Assembly: GCA_049487715.1 (NCBI GenBank)
Contig: CP150559.1
Coordinates: forward strand, 663,748-727,747
From: Pycnococcus provasolii
Taxonomy: Eukaryota; Chlorophyta; Pseudoscourfieldiophyceae; Pseudoscourfieldiales
DNA: 64,000 bases
Direction of reading: 5' to 3'
This document shows, in pieces, positions 1 through 9,305 of the stretch. Made by a program: the position numbers and the translations under genes. The notes under the pieces are model-generated. The model was given only the letters and a program-made list of their open reading frames with translations. It searched no databases and was not told the origin of the DNA. Every line of letters begins with the position of its first letter. Position 1 is the first letter of the stretch.

Positions 1-111
1 CACCACCACGATCACAGCACGATCACCACGATCACCACCACCACCACGACCATCACCACGTCCACCACCACGACGTCCACCACGACCACGTCCACGCCCA
101 CGACCCCCCAT
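1..111 (-). CDS. N-terminus of an RGG-box protein, cut by the window edge
   Basis: An ATG on the minus strand at 111-109 opens a frame with no stop to the window edge. The visible 37 residues begin MGGRGRGRGRGGRRGGGRGD and continue Gly/Arg-rich before turning to valines. Such an N-terminal GAR tract is typical of fibrillarin, GAR1 and other nucleolar or RNA-binding proteins, but no catalytic domain is visible here, so the family is inferred only. The gene would be divergent from the RRM gene at 413. The DNA is a repetitive CCACGA tract, so a non-coding microsatellite is the alternative. Confidence 0.45.
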   Translation of the reverse strand, partial: MGGRGRGRGRGGRRGGGRGDGRGGGGDRGDRAVIVVV

Positions 112-412
112 CGCGCAAAGCAGTTGGCCTGTTAACAGGGCAAGGTAGCGAGCCGAGCCGAGAACGAGGGGCCAGGGAAGTCTGCCGAGAAGCAGCCGAG
201 AAGTGGGAGGAGTTTGGGGGTTACGTTACAGGCTCCCCCAACCAACCCCGAGTAGAGATATTTCACTTTTTAGATCCGCCGCCACAAGCCGCCTTTCCTC
301 CGCCTTTCTGTTCCTGTTCTCGTCTCTCGTCCTTGTCCTTTCGCCCCCTCCCTCCGCCGCCTTTCCCTCTGGCGGGTCCACAACCACCCCAACTCCACCT
401 CGCTCCGCTGCC
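112..412. promoter_or_regulatory. Divergent promoter region
   Basis: This is a gene-free interval between two head-to-head genes. It carries a TTTGGGGGTT word at 213-222 and a CT-rich stretch at about 290-400 leading to the downstream ATG. The same G-run word recurs upstream of several other genes in the window. No TATA box was recognised. Confidence 0.4.
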
Positions 413-1303
413 ATGCCCACGCCGCACCCGCTCGCCGTGGCGGCCGGCCAGATGACGTCCAAGACGCTCTACGTCACCCAACTTCCGCCGGAAACGACGG
501 ACGAACAACTTATGGCTATCGCGCAACCAATGGTCGGCGTCGTGCGCGCGCGTGTCTCACGCACGGGCGCGCAAGTGAGAAAAAGCTCCGTCGCGTACAC
601 CTACGGCTTCCTCGAGTTTGACTCGTCAGAACAGGCGGCGGCGGCGCTCTTCGCGTTCAACGACGCGCCCATCGCAGGGGACCTCGAAGGAAGGCGGCTC
701 AAGCTCAACTGGGCGGCTGGTGGCGGCATTGGCGTTTCCGCCGCGTCGATTGCGGTCGCAACTGGAAATGCGCAGCCCGTGGCCAAGCCCGCGGCAGCCG
801 CGGGTGACGCATACGGTGGCGCGAACGAACACGCCATATTCGTCGGCGACCTCACTGGAGAAGTCACAGAATCCGAACTTCTTGGCGAGTTCAAGCAACG
901 GTATGCGTCCGTCTGCGGCGCGCGTATAGCCGTCGACCCTGCAACGGGGCGTGGGAGAGGGTTCGGCTTTGTGCGCTTCCTCGACCCGGCTGAGTGCCAG
1001 CGCAGCTTATCGGAGATGCAGGGGCACTTCGTTGGATCACGCCCAATACGGGTGGCGGAAGCTACGCGCAAGAGCGTCGACGACAACGCTGCGGCTATAG
1101 CACGCGCGCAGGCGCTCACCGCCGCTCACAGGCAGCACACGTTGATGACGGTGGGATACGACGCGAACGGACAGCCAACAACCGAAGAGGGTGCAGAGGT
1201 TCCTGTGGAGGACGAACCAGACTGGGATCCACTCGCACCGTTAAATGTCGACGAGATCAATGATGCGCGTGTTCAGTGGTGGCGGCCAATGTTTGTGGCA
1301 TGA
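413..1303 (+). CDS. Two-RRM RNA-binding protein, SECp43/RBP45-like
   Basis: The protein has 296 residues from the ATG at 413; the open frame continues upstream but has no earlier ATG. RRM1 lies at about residues 18-100 (RNP2-like LYVTQL, RNP1-like YGFLEF). RRM2 lies at about 140-220 (IFVGDL; GRGFGFVRF). The order of a divergent RRM1 and a canonical FVGDL RRM2 matches plant RBP45/47 and animal SECp43 (TRNAU1AP). The C-terminal segment DPLAPLNVDEINDARV resembles the SECp43 C-terminal motif more than RBP45, which lacks it as far as I recall. SECp43 works with tRNA-Sec in selenoprotein synthesis, and a selenoprotein gene lies 10 kb downstream. Assignment to SECp43 rather than a general pre-mRNA binding protein is tentative. 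Confidence 0.8.
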   Translation: MPTPHPLAVAAGQMTSKTLYVTQLPPETTDEQLMAIAQPMVGVVRARVSRTGAQVRKSSVAYTYGFLEFDSSEQAAAALFAFNDAPIAGDLEGRRLKLNWAAGGGIGVSAASIAVATGNAQPVAKPAAAAGDAYGGANEHAIFVGDLTGEVTESELLGEFKQRYASVCGARIAVDPATGRGRGFGFVRFLDPAECQRSLSEMQGHFVGSRPIRVAEATRKSVDDNAAAIARAQALTAAHRQHTLMTVGYDANGQPTTEEGAEVPVEDEPDWDPLAPLNVDEINDARVQWWRPMFVA

Positions 1304-2152
1304 AAAGGTGCGTTTCTTACAACATGTTGTTTTCTTGGGTGGGTGGGTGGGTGGGTGGGTGTTACTGACCGCTTGCTTGCTGCTTGCTTGCTCGCTCGCT
1401 CGCTCGCGTACTGGTGAATGATTTCATATGCAATAGCAAATGGGAATCTCTCCGATAAAAAACAAAAACAATATGAGCGAGTCTTTTGCACATAGTCATC
1501 CATTGTATGACACCAGTACAGCACCATACTACTTTATGGCCGATATCAAAAGCCTGGCCTGCCGCCTACGACCGATGTTACCCAGACGATGCGTCGTCTT
1601 TGGGAGATTCAACCGTGATTATCTGTGGCGGCGTGTGCCCAACTTCCTCGGCCAAGATGAAATCCCCGCTCTCCACGGAGCGACCGGTGCAAAATTGACG
1701 ACCCGGCGCGCCACTTCAAATACAGACAAATCAAATGGGGAACACAAAAATACAAAACAAAACCACGAGCTCACTCAATCATTACATCCAACCCACATCT
1801 TTCAGGTATTCATTACTATGTGAAGTCTACTACTGTGTACATATAACTTGTTTGAGCTTTTTTTTTGAATAAAAAGGCTTGTGTGAATAAATGTAACTAT
1901 TATGCAACTCTGTATTAAAGTATCAGACCAACGTCTCATCACTCCTCCATAGCGGCGAGCACATCGATCGATCGCCGCTCGACGGCTGGTGTCGCATCGT
2001 GATAGGATGGCGGATCGCGCGCAGGCAGGCAGGACGTATGGGGTTCCCAGTTGGGGGTTTCCCCTTCCCTTCTTCCCCTTGGCCATTTTCCCGCCCCCCC
2101 CGGGCTCCGTCTGTCATCTTTGCGCCCTCTTCGTCACAAAACAACGCGAACG
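1304..2152. other. Intergenic region with tetranucleotide repeats
   Basis: A run of GGGT units (about 1335-1361) and runs of TTGC and CGCT units (about 1371-1408) follow the upstream gene. An AATAAA at about 1868 could serve polyadenylation. A TTGGGGGTTT word at 2051-2060 lies about 95 bases before the RAD51C start and is probably promoter. I see no convincing gene here; the open frames lack G+C-rich third positions and recognisable motifs. Confidence 0.4.
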
Positions 2153-3316
2153 ATGGCGGACGACGTGCTCGCGCTCGACGTGTCGCCGTCGACGCGCGCA
2201 CTGCTCATCAGCGCGGGGTTCAGGTCCAAGTCGGACTTCCTCAACCTGGCGCCCATGGACCTCGCGGCGGAAGCGCACATCCCGCTATCCGAAGCGTCCG
2301 CAATCGTCGCTTCCCTGAGACCTCGTGCGCTCGCAGCACCTCAACCGCTACTAGGCGCGCAGTCCGCCCTCCAGATGCTAGAGCGCGAGGAAACGAGGCG
2401 ACACGTCGTGACGTTCTGCCGCACACTCGACGACGTGCTCGGGGGAGGGGTCGCGCTGGGGGAAGTCACCGAAGTGTGCGGCGTGCCAGGCGTGGGGAAG
2501 ACGCAGCTCGCTATGCAACTCGGAGCGAGCGTGCAGGTGCCCGCACGACTTGGCGGTGTGGACGGAGACGCCGTGTACATCGACACAGAGGGAAGCTTCA
2601 TGGCGGAACGATTCGAGGAAATGTGCGAGGGTGTGCGACGACACTTCGCGAGGATGCGAGGCCGGCTCGGGCCGGAGGCGGCGGCGGACGCGGACGCGCT
2701 CACGACAGAAGGCATGCTGCAGCGCCTGCACTACTTTCGCGCATACAGCCACGTCGAGCTCGTCGCGGCTGTCACCGCTCTTCCCGGATTCATCGCCAAG
2801 TGCGCGAGACCCGTGCGCCTCGTCGTGCTCGACTCCGTCGCCTTTCCCTTCCGTCACGACTTTGGAGGCGACTTTGCGCAGCGCAGCCGCGTGCTCACGG
2901 GCCTCGCGGCGTCGCTGCAGCGCGTTGCAGACGAGTGCGAGGTGGCGATCGTCGTCGTGAATCAGGTGACGACGAAGGGTGGTCGTCCGAGTGGCGGCGA
3001 GATCGCGGCGGCGGCCGCCGCCGCGGCTGGCGACAGCGGCAATGCGAACTCGGCCGCGCGCGTCATTCCCGCGCTCGGCGAGACGTGGGCTCACTGCAGC
3101 ACGAGCCGGCTTACGCTCGCGTGGGACGACTCGCTAGGCGAGTCTGTGGCACCTGAGAGGTGTGCAACGCTCGCCAAGAGTCCCCGTCTCCCAACGCGAA
3201 CTGCGTGGTACAGCGTTGTCGCCGACGGCATTCGCGGCGTGAAGAGCACGCCGGCGGCGGTGATGGTGGGAGACAAGCGGAGTCGTGATGATGTGGCGGC
3301 TCCTGCTGAGCAATGA
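2153..3316 (+). CDS. RAD51C: DNA repair recombinase paralogue RAD51C
   Basis: This 387-residue protein is a RecA/RAD51 family ATPase. RAD51C acts in homologous recombination as part of RAD51 paralogue complexes in the nucleus. Walker A is GVPGVGKTQL at about residue 110 and Walker B is LVVLD at about 222, followed by the RAD51C-type SVAFPFRHDF segment and NQVTTK. The segment IDTEGSFMAERF after Walker A is also diagnostic of RAD51C rather than XRCC3. An N-terminal helix-hairpin-helix-like region occupies about the first 60 residues. The start is the first ATG in frame. The C-terminus is short and alanine-rich. No introns are visible. Confidence 0.93.
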   Translation: MADDVLALDVSPSTRALLISAGFRSKSDFLNLAPMDLAAEAHIPLSEASAIVASLRPRALAAPQPLLGAQSALQMLEREETRRHVVTFCRTLDDVLGGGVALGEVTEVCGVPGVGKTQLAMQLGASVQVPARLGGVDGDAVYIDTEGSFMAERFEEMCEGVRRHFARMRGRLGPEAAADADALTTEGMLQRLHYFRAYSHVELVAAVTALPGFIAKCARPVRLVVLDSVAFPFRHDFGGDFAQRSRVLTGLAASLQRVADECEVAIVVVNQVTTKGGRPSGGEIAAAAAAAAGDSGNANSAARVIPALGETWAHCSTSRLTLAWDDSLGESVAPERCATLAKSPRLPTRTAWYSVVADGIRGVKSTPAAVMVGDKRSRDDVAAPAEQ

Positions 3317-3637
3317 TTGAATTGTTGTAAAACACACACACACAAACAAAAAAAAAATTACAGTCGTCTACATTACCACAAGCAAAGCTTGCGTCCGAGT
3401 AAGCCGCTCGCTATCACCACGCCGCCAACTACACGAGCAGCGAGGCGACTACGATGCCAAGGGACAACCGGCGGCACAGGAACGTAACGTCCGAGGGTCC
3501 ACAGGTACGCACGCTTCCACCTCACTCTTGCGCGTTCCTGTCGCCGCTCTTGTCGCGTCATCCCTGCCGCTGGTTGCACCTTTTTTTCCCGTCGAATCTT
3601 CGCCCTCCTAATCTTCTCGAGCTCCGGCAGTGGACGA

Positions 3638-4858
3638 TCAAGCGTTTTGATTAGACTCGTCAGGGAAGCTGCGACCCTCCTGAGACGCAAGCGCGCAGCA
3701 AGCAAGGACCGCCTGGGCAAGCATCCAGTCGCGGACCCGCCCAGCTGCAAATGAATAACCTCGCGCACGCTTTCCCGCAGATCGTCGATGGGCTTGGTGC
3801 GAGTTGATCGCCGCCGCCGCCGCCGCCGATGACGCTTCTTGCTGCAGCACCGGCAGGGGGTAATAAAAGGATGATGGGTCAGGGTAGATTGCTAATTCGC
3901 TGCTAGTGGAACAGGCGGGTAGTGCACGTGCACCTTCGACGATTTGCTCAGCAGCCTTCCGGCGGGCAAGTTGTTGTTGATGGTCCACCTCCGCCCCATG
4001 GCGCAAAAAGGCAATCAAACTTGGAACCGTTTGCGTCTTGCCGTTTACGTCATGAGTGCACGCAGCAACGTCGCGAAGGCATTCGCCAACCTCCCTGACT
4101 TCAATTTCAAGCAGGCGCAGAGGATTGATGGAGTGTGGGTAGTAGTCGCGTCGATGCTCGAAAAGGCAATAATGATCGCGCAATCGAGCGAGTTCGCCGT
4201 TCGTCCTGACCATCGGCGCCGCCGCGATTAGCGCGCACGCGAGCCGGTCACCGGCGCCTGGGAAAATGGCGTAATCCGTGTTTCTCTCGTAGAGCACGCT
4301 CAGAATGTCTTTGAGCTTCTTCATCACCTCGTACTGCCAAATATCCTCGTAGCCGAGCCCTTCGAATTTCTGCACATCCTGAAGCGCGACGATGAAGTGG
4401 CAAACGGAGCTCAGCTGGAACGCCATGTTGTTCACGCAAGCATTTTCGTGTTCGATCCAGTGCGCGCGAAATGCGAGCTGGTCGTCGAGCATGAGCGTGA
4501 TGAACTGGAGGAGGTTTGCGCACGCATATCTCAGAGGCTGTGCCGTCGCGAGTCTCGCTTCTCTCAGTCGCGCGTTTCTTGCGCGCTTCTCCTCCGATTT
4601 CGCACGCACCGCCTCGGCGTGCGCTCCGTATTTTTGTTTGACGAGCGTTGACATCGTGAGTGCGATGACGAGCGCGGTCGTTGATCCGAGCACGAGGTGT
4701 TTGGCGCGCACTTCTAGATTTTTCAAGACATTCTCTTGAAGTTTTTTGGCGGACGGAATGCGCGCGCGTATCGCGTTGGCCTTATCAGAGAGACGCGTGC
4801 CAATCTGTGAAGGCGGAGGTTCATTGGCGTTGTCGTTGTCGGCACGGAGGCGACGCAT
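3638..4858 (-). CDS. Uncharacterised protein with one membrane segment
   Basis: The 406-residue product is not recognised. Residues about 52-72 (HLVLGSTTALVIALTMSTLV) form one plausible transmembrane helix, preceded by a basic amphipathic stretch and followed by a charged Lys/Arg/Glu-rich helix. The middle (about 100-260) is well-behaved helical sequence with conserved-looking aromatics (EDIWQYEVMKKLKD, RDYYPHSINPLRLLEIE). The C-terminal third is Ala/Ser-rich. The gene is convergent with RAD51C and divergent from the mitochondrial L12 gene. The membrane topology suggests an organelle or ER protein, but no function can be assigned. Confidence 0.75.
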   Translation of the reverse strand: MRRLRADNDNANEPPPSQIGTRLSDKANAIRARIPSAKKLQENVLKNLEVRAKHLVLGSTTALVIALTMSTLVKQKYGAHAEAVRAKSEEKRARNARLREARLATAQPLRYACANLLQFITLMLDDQLAFRAHWIEHENACVNNMAFQLSSVCHFIVALQDVQKFEGLGYEDIWQYEVMKKLKDILSVLYERNTDYAIFPGAGDRLACALIAAAPMVRTNGELARLRDHYCLFEHRRDYYPHSINPLRLLEIEVREVGECLRDVAACTHDVNGKTQTVPSLIAFLRHGAEVDHQQQLARRKAAEQIVEGARALPACSTSSELAIYPDPSSFYYPLPVLQQEASSAAAAAAINSHQAHRRSAGKRARGYSFAAGRVRDWMLAQAVLACCALASQEGRSFPDESNQNA

Positions 4859-5448
4859 GGAGGAACAGGTGGACGTTTATTGCAGAGGGGGAAATGGCGT
4901 GAGCGACTGACAGATACGAATCCGGAAATCACGCGTGGCACCCCCTGGAAAGGAAAGGAAGGAAGGAGGGGGGGGGAGACACAAAAAAGACAAGAGAGAG
5001 AAGGAGCCTACCTCGGGGTTGAGGGGATCCTTCCCAGAACCACGATAACGGTTTTTTAGAGGGGACTTCTCTCCAGAAGGTCTTCCACAAGGCCCCTCAA
5101 GAATGCATGCCAGCCTGCCAGGAAGGGAACTCTCGTACAAACAGTAAGTGATTTCCTCGAGGGATTTTAATCCAGGGAGGGATTCGGGTGGGAATAATAA
5201 GGGATTCGGGTTAGGGTTATATGGCATTCTTGCATTCGGGTTAGGGTTATGGCATTCGGGTTCTTGAGGGCGGCCCAACCCACCAAGCAACACAACGCAA
5301 CTCAACGTCCCTCTCCTCTCCTCTCCTCTCCTCTCCGCCATAACATACCCGTCATCCTCATCCTCCCCCGCCCTTGGATCTTCCAGTGTTGTTTCTTCTG
5401 GACAGTGCACTCCTCTCCTTTCCTTTCTGGTACACATCATATCACACC
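4859..5448. promoter_or_regulatory. Divergent promoter with telomere-like words
   Basis: The interval separates the divergent genes at 4858 and 5449. Three related words containing ATTCGGGTT lie between about 5201 and 5262, two of them extending to GGGTTAGGGTTAT. A CT-rich TCTCC tandem tract (about 5310-5336) lies about 115 bases before the L12 start. Such telobox-like motifs are known in plant promoters of translation genes; a regulatory role here is inferred. Confidence 0.45.
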
Positions 5449-6054
5449 ATGTCTTCTCTCAGGCTCCTTAGGTCTCTCCGAGGTCTTCCTCTTCCTGGTC
5501 TATGTGGTGGTCTGTCTTCTTCAGAGTCTTGTTCACGTGCTCTCAGCTTCGCTGCTCTTTCCATGGGTGCTCCGAATCAGAGCTTCAGCTCAGAGGCCGC
5601 CGCCGCAGCCTCGGAAGATGCTCCAGCCGCGTCTGAGAAAGTTATGAAACTTGCGGACGAGATCACAGCACTCACGCTCCTGGAAACGGCTGACCTCACC
5701 GAACTGCTCAAAGATAGACTCGGCGTCGAACTGCCCGCGGGAGGGTTCGCCATGGGAGCTATGCCCATGGCCATGCCAGCGGCTGGCGCGGCGCCCGCGG
5801 CGGCGGACGACGCGCCCGCCGAGGAGGCGGCGCCGGCGAAGACGGACTTTGACGTGCAGCTCGACGCATTCGACGCGGGTCAGAAAATCAAGCTCATTAA
5901 GGAGGTGCGCACAGCCACGGACCTGGGACTGAAGGAGGCGAAAGAACTCGTGGAAAGTGCACCGTGCGTCGTGAAGAAGGGCCTGCCAAAGGAACAGGCG
6001 GAGGAACTGCAGAAGAAGCTCATCGAGCTCGGCGCGCAGGTGTCGCTCGTATAA
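5449..6054 (+). CDS. Mitochondrial ribosomal protein L7/L12 (bL12m)
   Basis: The 201-residue product carries the flexible stalk protein of the large ribosomal subunit, which recruits translation GTPases. The first 50 or so residues, starting MSSLRLLRSLRGLPLPG, are Arg/Ser-rich without acids, as in a mitochondrial presequence. The N-terminal dimerisation segment (VMKLADEITALTLLETADLTELLKDRLGV) is followed by an Ala/Pro hinge. The C-terminal domain DFDVQLDAFDAGQKIKLIKE...LGLKEAKELVE... is typical L7/L12. The ATG at 5449 is the first in frame. A plastid location is possible but the presequence favours mitochondria. Confidence 0.9.
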   Translation: MSSLRLLRSLRGLPLPGLCGGLSSSESCSRALSFAALSMGAPNQSFSSEAAAAASEDAPAASEKVMKLADEITALTLLETADLTELLKDRLGVELPAGGFAMGAMPMAMPAAGAAPAAADDAPAEEAAPAKTDFDVQLDAFDAGQKIKLIKEVRTATDLGLKEAKELVESAPCVVKKGLPKEQAEELQKKLIELGAQVSLV

Positions 6055-6197
6055 AGTAGACAAACCGCCTTCTTTATCCCCTTTCTTCTTTTCTCGCTCG
6101 TGCTTCCCACCACAACCCTCCCTTCTCTTACCGCGGCTGGGCGTCTTATTGTTTTTGGGCGGTCCAAAACAAAAAAGTGGTCTTTACAGATATGTTG

Positions 6198-8496
6198 TTA
6201 CAAAACAAGTCCGCTGTCGTCGCGACTTCTGCTCATAACGGTCGCCACGTCGGCATCCTGCTTAATAGGGTGAGGAAGGCTGTTGTAATATTCCTCCACA
6301 TCGCCGTGCAAACCCTTTCGAGCGAGCGCGCCCAGGTGCGTGGCGTGATGCAAGGCGTTTGGAATCTCGTCGCGCTCAGCCATAAGCTTGAGCACGCGAC
6401 GGGACACGTCAGGACGAGCCCATCGCCTTGCGGTTGACAGCGCCGCGTGCCACACGCGAGACGCAAACGCGTTTGTCGGAGCGTCCGCGAGCGTCGCGAC
6501 GACTTCGTCGAACGCAGCCACCGTGCCGAGGGCGTGCACGTATGCGTGCAGCGTCAGCGCACTGTCTGCGTCGCCGGACGGGCCGTAGCCGAGGTTCGCA
6601 CGGCTCGCGGCGAGGTCCCTGGATGCTGTCGACACCGCATCCTTAGATGGAGGGCGCGGCACACTACCGCGAGGAATGTCATCTCCCGCGGCGTATCGCA
6701 TCGCGTGGTACCGAGCAAGGGCTGCCCACTCGCGCTCAGCCATTTTCTCGCGATTCTGATCACTCGCGTACGGGACATCGCCCGCATGCAGGAGAATGTC
6801 CGACGTCTGTCCTGGCACCTTGCGCGAAGCTGATGTCAGCAGGCGAACGCTCCGGTTGCGCAGAAACTCGAGCGAACGCTCTTCACCACGCGGCAGGCTG
6901 GCGTGCGAGCGCACGATGCTTTCTGCCGCCGTCGCCGGATGTGGGATCGGATCACGAGCGTCGTCGACACCTTTGCCTAGCTTCTTGCGGCGCGCGCGTA
7001 GTCGCTTGCCAACCATCTCCGTGCGAACGTTCTGCTGAAAGCCGGTCGGCGCTCCAGTCGCCAGCTCGTCAAGGACGCGGCACCCGAGGACGACATCTCG
7101 CGTCGAGTCGCCGCGAAGCAGAGCCGACTCGAGCACGACATTCAGCGCCATGGTCGCGGACTCCTCCACCTCTGGCGGGGCGCGCGCGGCTCGCGCGCCA
7201 GTCTCGTTCGCGTTCGCGTTGCGCGCTCGCTGCAAGACGGGCAGCGCGATGGCGGCCAGCGCGTGCACGCCTCCGCGGACGTCGTTCGCCTTGCCGAGGG
7301 CTCGAGCGTACGCCGATGCAAGCAGCGACGACGAGCACGCGTCCGCCCTCGAAGCAGCGTCGTCGCCATATCCGTCGTAGAGCAGAGGCTGCGCGTGATC
7401 GCCCCAGACGGCGTCCACGCGCAATGCCATGGGTGTGCGTCGCCTGCTTGGATCGGGAGCGTTCGTGGCGAGGTCGCGTGGAGGCGGCACGTTCGCCGCT
7501 CGTCGAAGCGTTCTCGAAACCTCCATCTCCTCGTTGTTGTAGAAGCACGCCGCGACGAGAAGGCGCTCCGTCGCGAGCTTGCACGCGGTGAAGTGCGTTA
7601 CGGGCACCTTATCCGCCCACTTCAGCGCCTGCAGCGACCCATCGAAGTCGCCACGTTTGCGGCACGCGGAGCTCAGCCCGCACACCGCGATGGCAAGCAC
7701 GCCAGGTGGCGGCATGGCGCTGGGTGGTGCGGATTCGATGGATGTGAATAGCTCGCTCAGCGCACGGCGCGCGTCGTCCGTCTTTCCCGCGCGCGCGAGC
7801 GTGCTGATGAGCGTGCACCTCGCGCGTGCCGACGCGACTTTGTTCTCTCCGAGCATTCTGTCCATCGCTTCGAGCGCCGCGGTGCACACGTCGACGTCAC
7901 CAACTGCGTGCGCGCTGTACATGAGCGTCTCGAGGCACCTCCTCGCGTCGTCGACGTGCCCGTGTGCGCCCGCCGCTCTCACGACGTACGGGTCGAACAG
8001 CAGGCTTGCTTGTCTTGCTCTCCCTCTTTCGAGCAGCCTGCTCATGCGGTCACGCAGTTTTATGGCCTGTCGTTTTGCGAGCTTCGACGCATCTTCCGTC
8101 GAACTGTTTTGTTGTTGTTGTTGTTGTTGTTGTTTACCTATGCCGTTTCCTTCGTGAACATCAGTATTCCTTGTTGTGGCTGTCGACGACGACGACGACG
8201 ACGACGACGCGGCGTCACACGCGAATCCTCTGGACGTAAAAACTGGCGACGAAAACGTTGGCGGCTTGCGAAGGGCGTGTGAAATCTGCTTCGAAGAAGT
8301 CTTACTACTCCTGGTTGCCGAGTAGTCGTTCAGAGCGTCGCGTGCTGCTGATGAGCTGATTTGCAGCTTCTGTCTCCCGGAAGTAAAACTCACCACAGGA
8401 AGTTGAAGTTGCCCCCCGTAGAGCACAAGGAGAGGGCAAAACAGCAACAAGACCACGGGCGGAATGACAAACGAAGAGTGAGCGCAGAGCCGCCAT
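6198..8496 (-). CDS. Organelle-targeted PPR-like helical repeat protein
   Basis: I model two exons, 8496-8394 and 8347-6198, joined across a 46-base intron (donor GTGAGT, acceptor CAG). The long exon alone has no ATG at its upstream end. The spliced start gives MAALRSLFVCHSARGLVAVL, a good organelle presequence, and the phases match. The product has 750 residues: a low-complexity Ser/Thr/Gln region to about residue 120, then antiparallel helical repeats such as NALHHATHLGALARKGLHGD near the C-terminus, which resemble pentatricopeptide repeats that bind organelle RNA. Canonical 35-residue periodicity is not clear throughout. A second CAG three bases on makes the acceptor a NAGNAG site. The gene is convergent with the L12 gene. 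Confidence 0.7.
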
Positions 8497-9305
8497 TGCT
8501 TCTGGTGCGGTGCGGTGTTGTGCGGTGCGGTGTGATGTGATGCGAGCCGCCACAGCAGATGTCTGTCTGCGCGGAGGATGGAGGGGGAAAAAGGGAAAGG
8601 GGGGAGGGGGAGGAAGGGAGCGCGGAAGAATCAGAAAAGGAGGGAGGGGGATGCAACAACGGATCCCCAGATACCAGACCTCTCCCTCAGTAGGACGGGT
8701 ACAAAGATAAAAGTAGGGTTTTAGGGGTGGGGTGTTCCATCAAGCTTAGGGTGTTAGGGTTATCCCGAGGTGGGGTGGTTAGGGTTACCCTAGGAAGGGT
8801 GGTTAGGGTTTCTAGCTAGGGGACCTACCGTAGTCTATCTTCTTCCTGTGAACTGACAGCGATGTGCATGCATTTGAATTCTTCTCTTCTACCCTAACTC
8901 GTAGCTACGATAGGGCGAGGTGTTCTGTAATTCTGTTCTGTTCCCGAGTTGGTGAGGTTGCTGCCCGAGAACAGCTCGTTGGGATGTGATGTGAGGTGCT
9001 GAGGTGGTTGAGTTGCTGCGGCCGCGGAGGAGTTCAGGCTATTAGGTGGTTATCCTTTCCCACCCCACTGGGAACGGGCAACCCACTGGCCCCTTGTTAA
9101 CCGGGTGCAACAAACACCCCTTGTGCCTTGTATGGGATACGAGCCGCCAGAACCCGCTCCCCTCCCCTCCCCTCCCCCTCGTCCTCGTCCTCTTATTCGT
9201 CCTCTTATTCTTTCTTATTCGTCCTCTCTTCTCTCTCGTCGTAAACTTTACGTTTAGTCTCCCTTCGTCTCGTCGTGTCACTTCAGATCAAGCAAGCAAG
9301 CAAGC
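8497..9305. promoter_or_regulatory. Divergent intergenic region, telomere-like words
   Basis: This gap lies between the PPR-like and phosphate-translocator genes. It contains a GT-rich CGGTGTG tract (8505-8540), a G/A-rich tract (8580-8650) and at least five GGGTT or TTAGGGTT words between about 8714 and 8811. A CT-rich run at 9160-9240 precedes the translocator start and is probably its 5' UTR or promoter. No gene was recognised. Confidence 0.4.

Noticed and set aside
1-110. Plus-strand Thr/His-rich C-terminus
   Set aside because: The same DNA read on the minus strand gives a clean RGG N-terminus with an ATG, which is a better protein than poly-Thr. It remains uncertain.
203-412. N-terminal extension of the RRM gene with a hydrophobic stretch
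   Set aside because: The upstream frame has no ATG (it would begin with GTG), and the region is pyrimidine-rich leader. The ATG at 413 is well placed before RRM1.
4877-5440. Minus-strand open frame in the divergent promoter
   Set aside because: It overlaps telomere-like repeats and CT tracts, has no family motifs and would run against the L12 leader.
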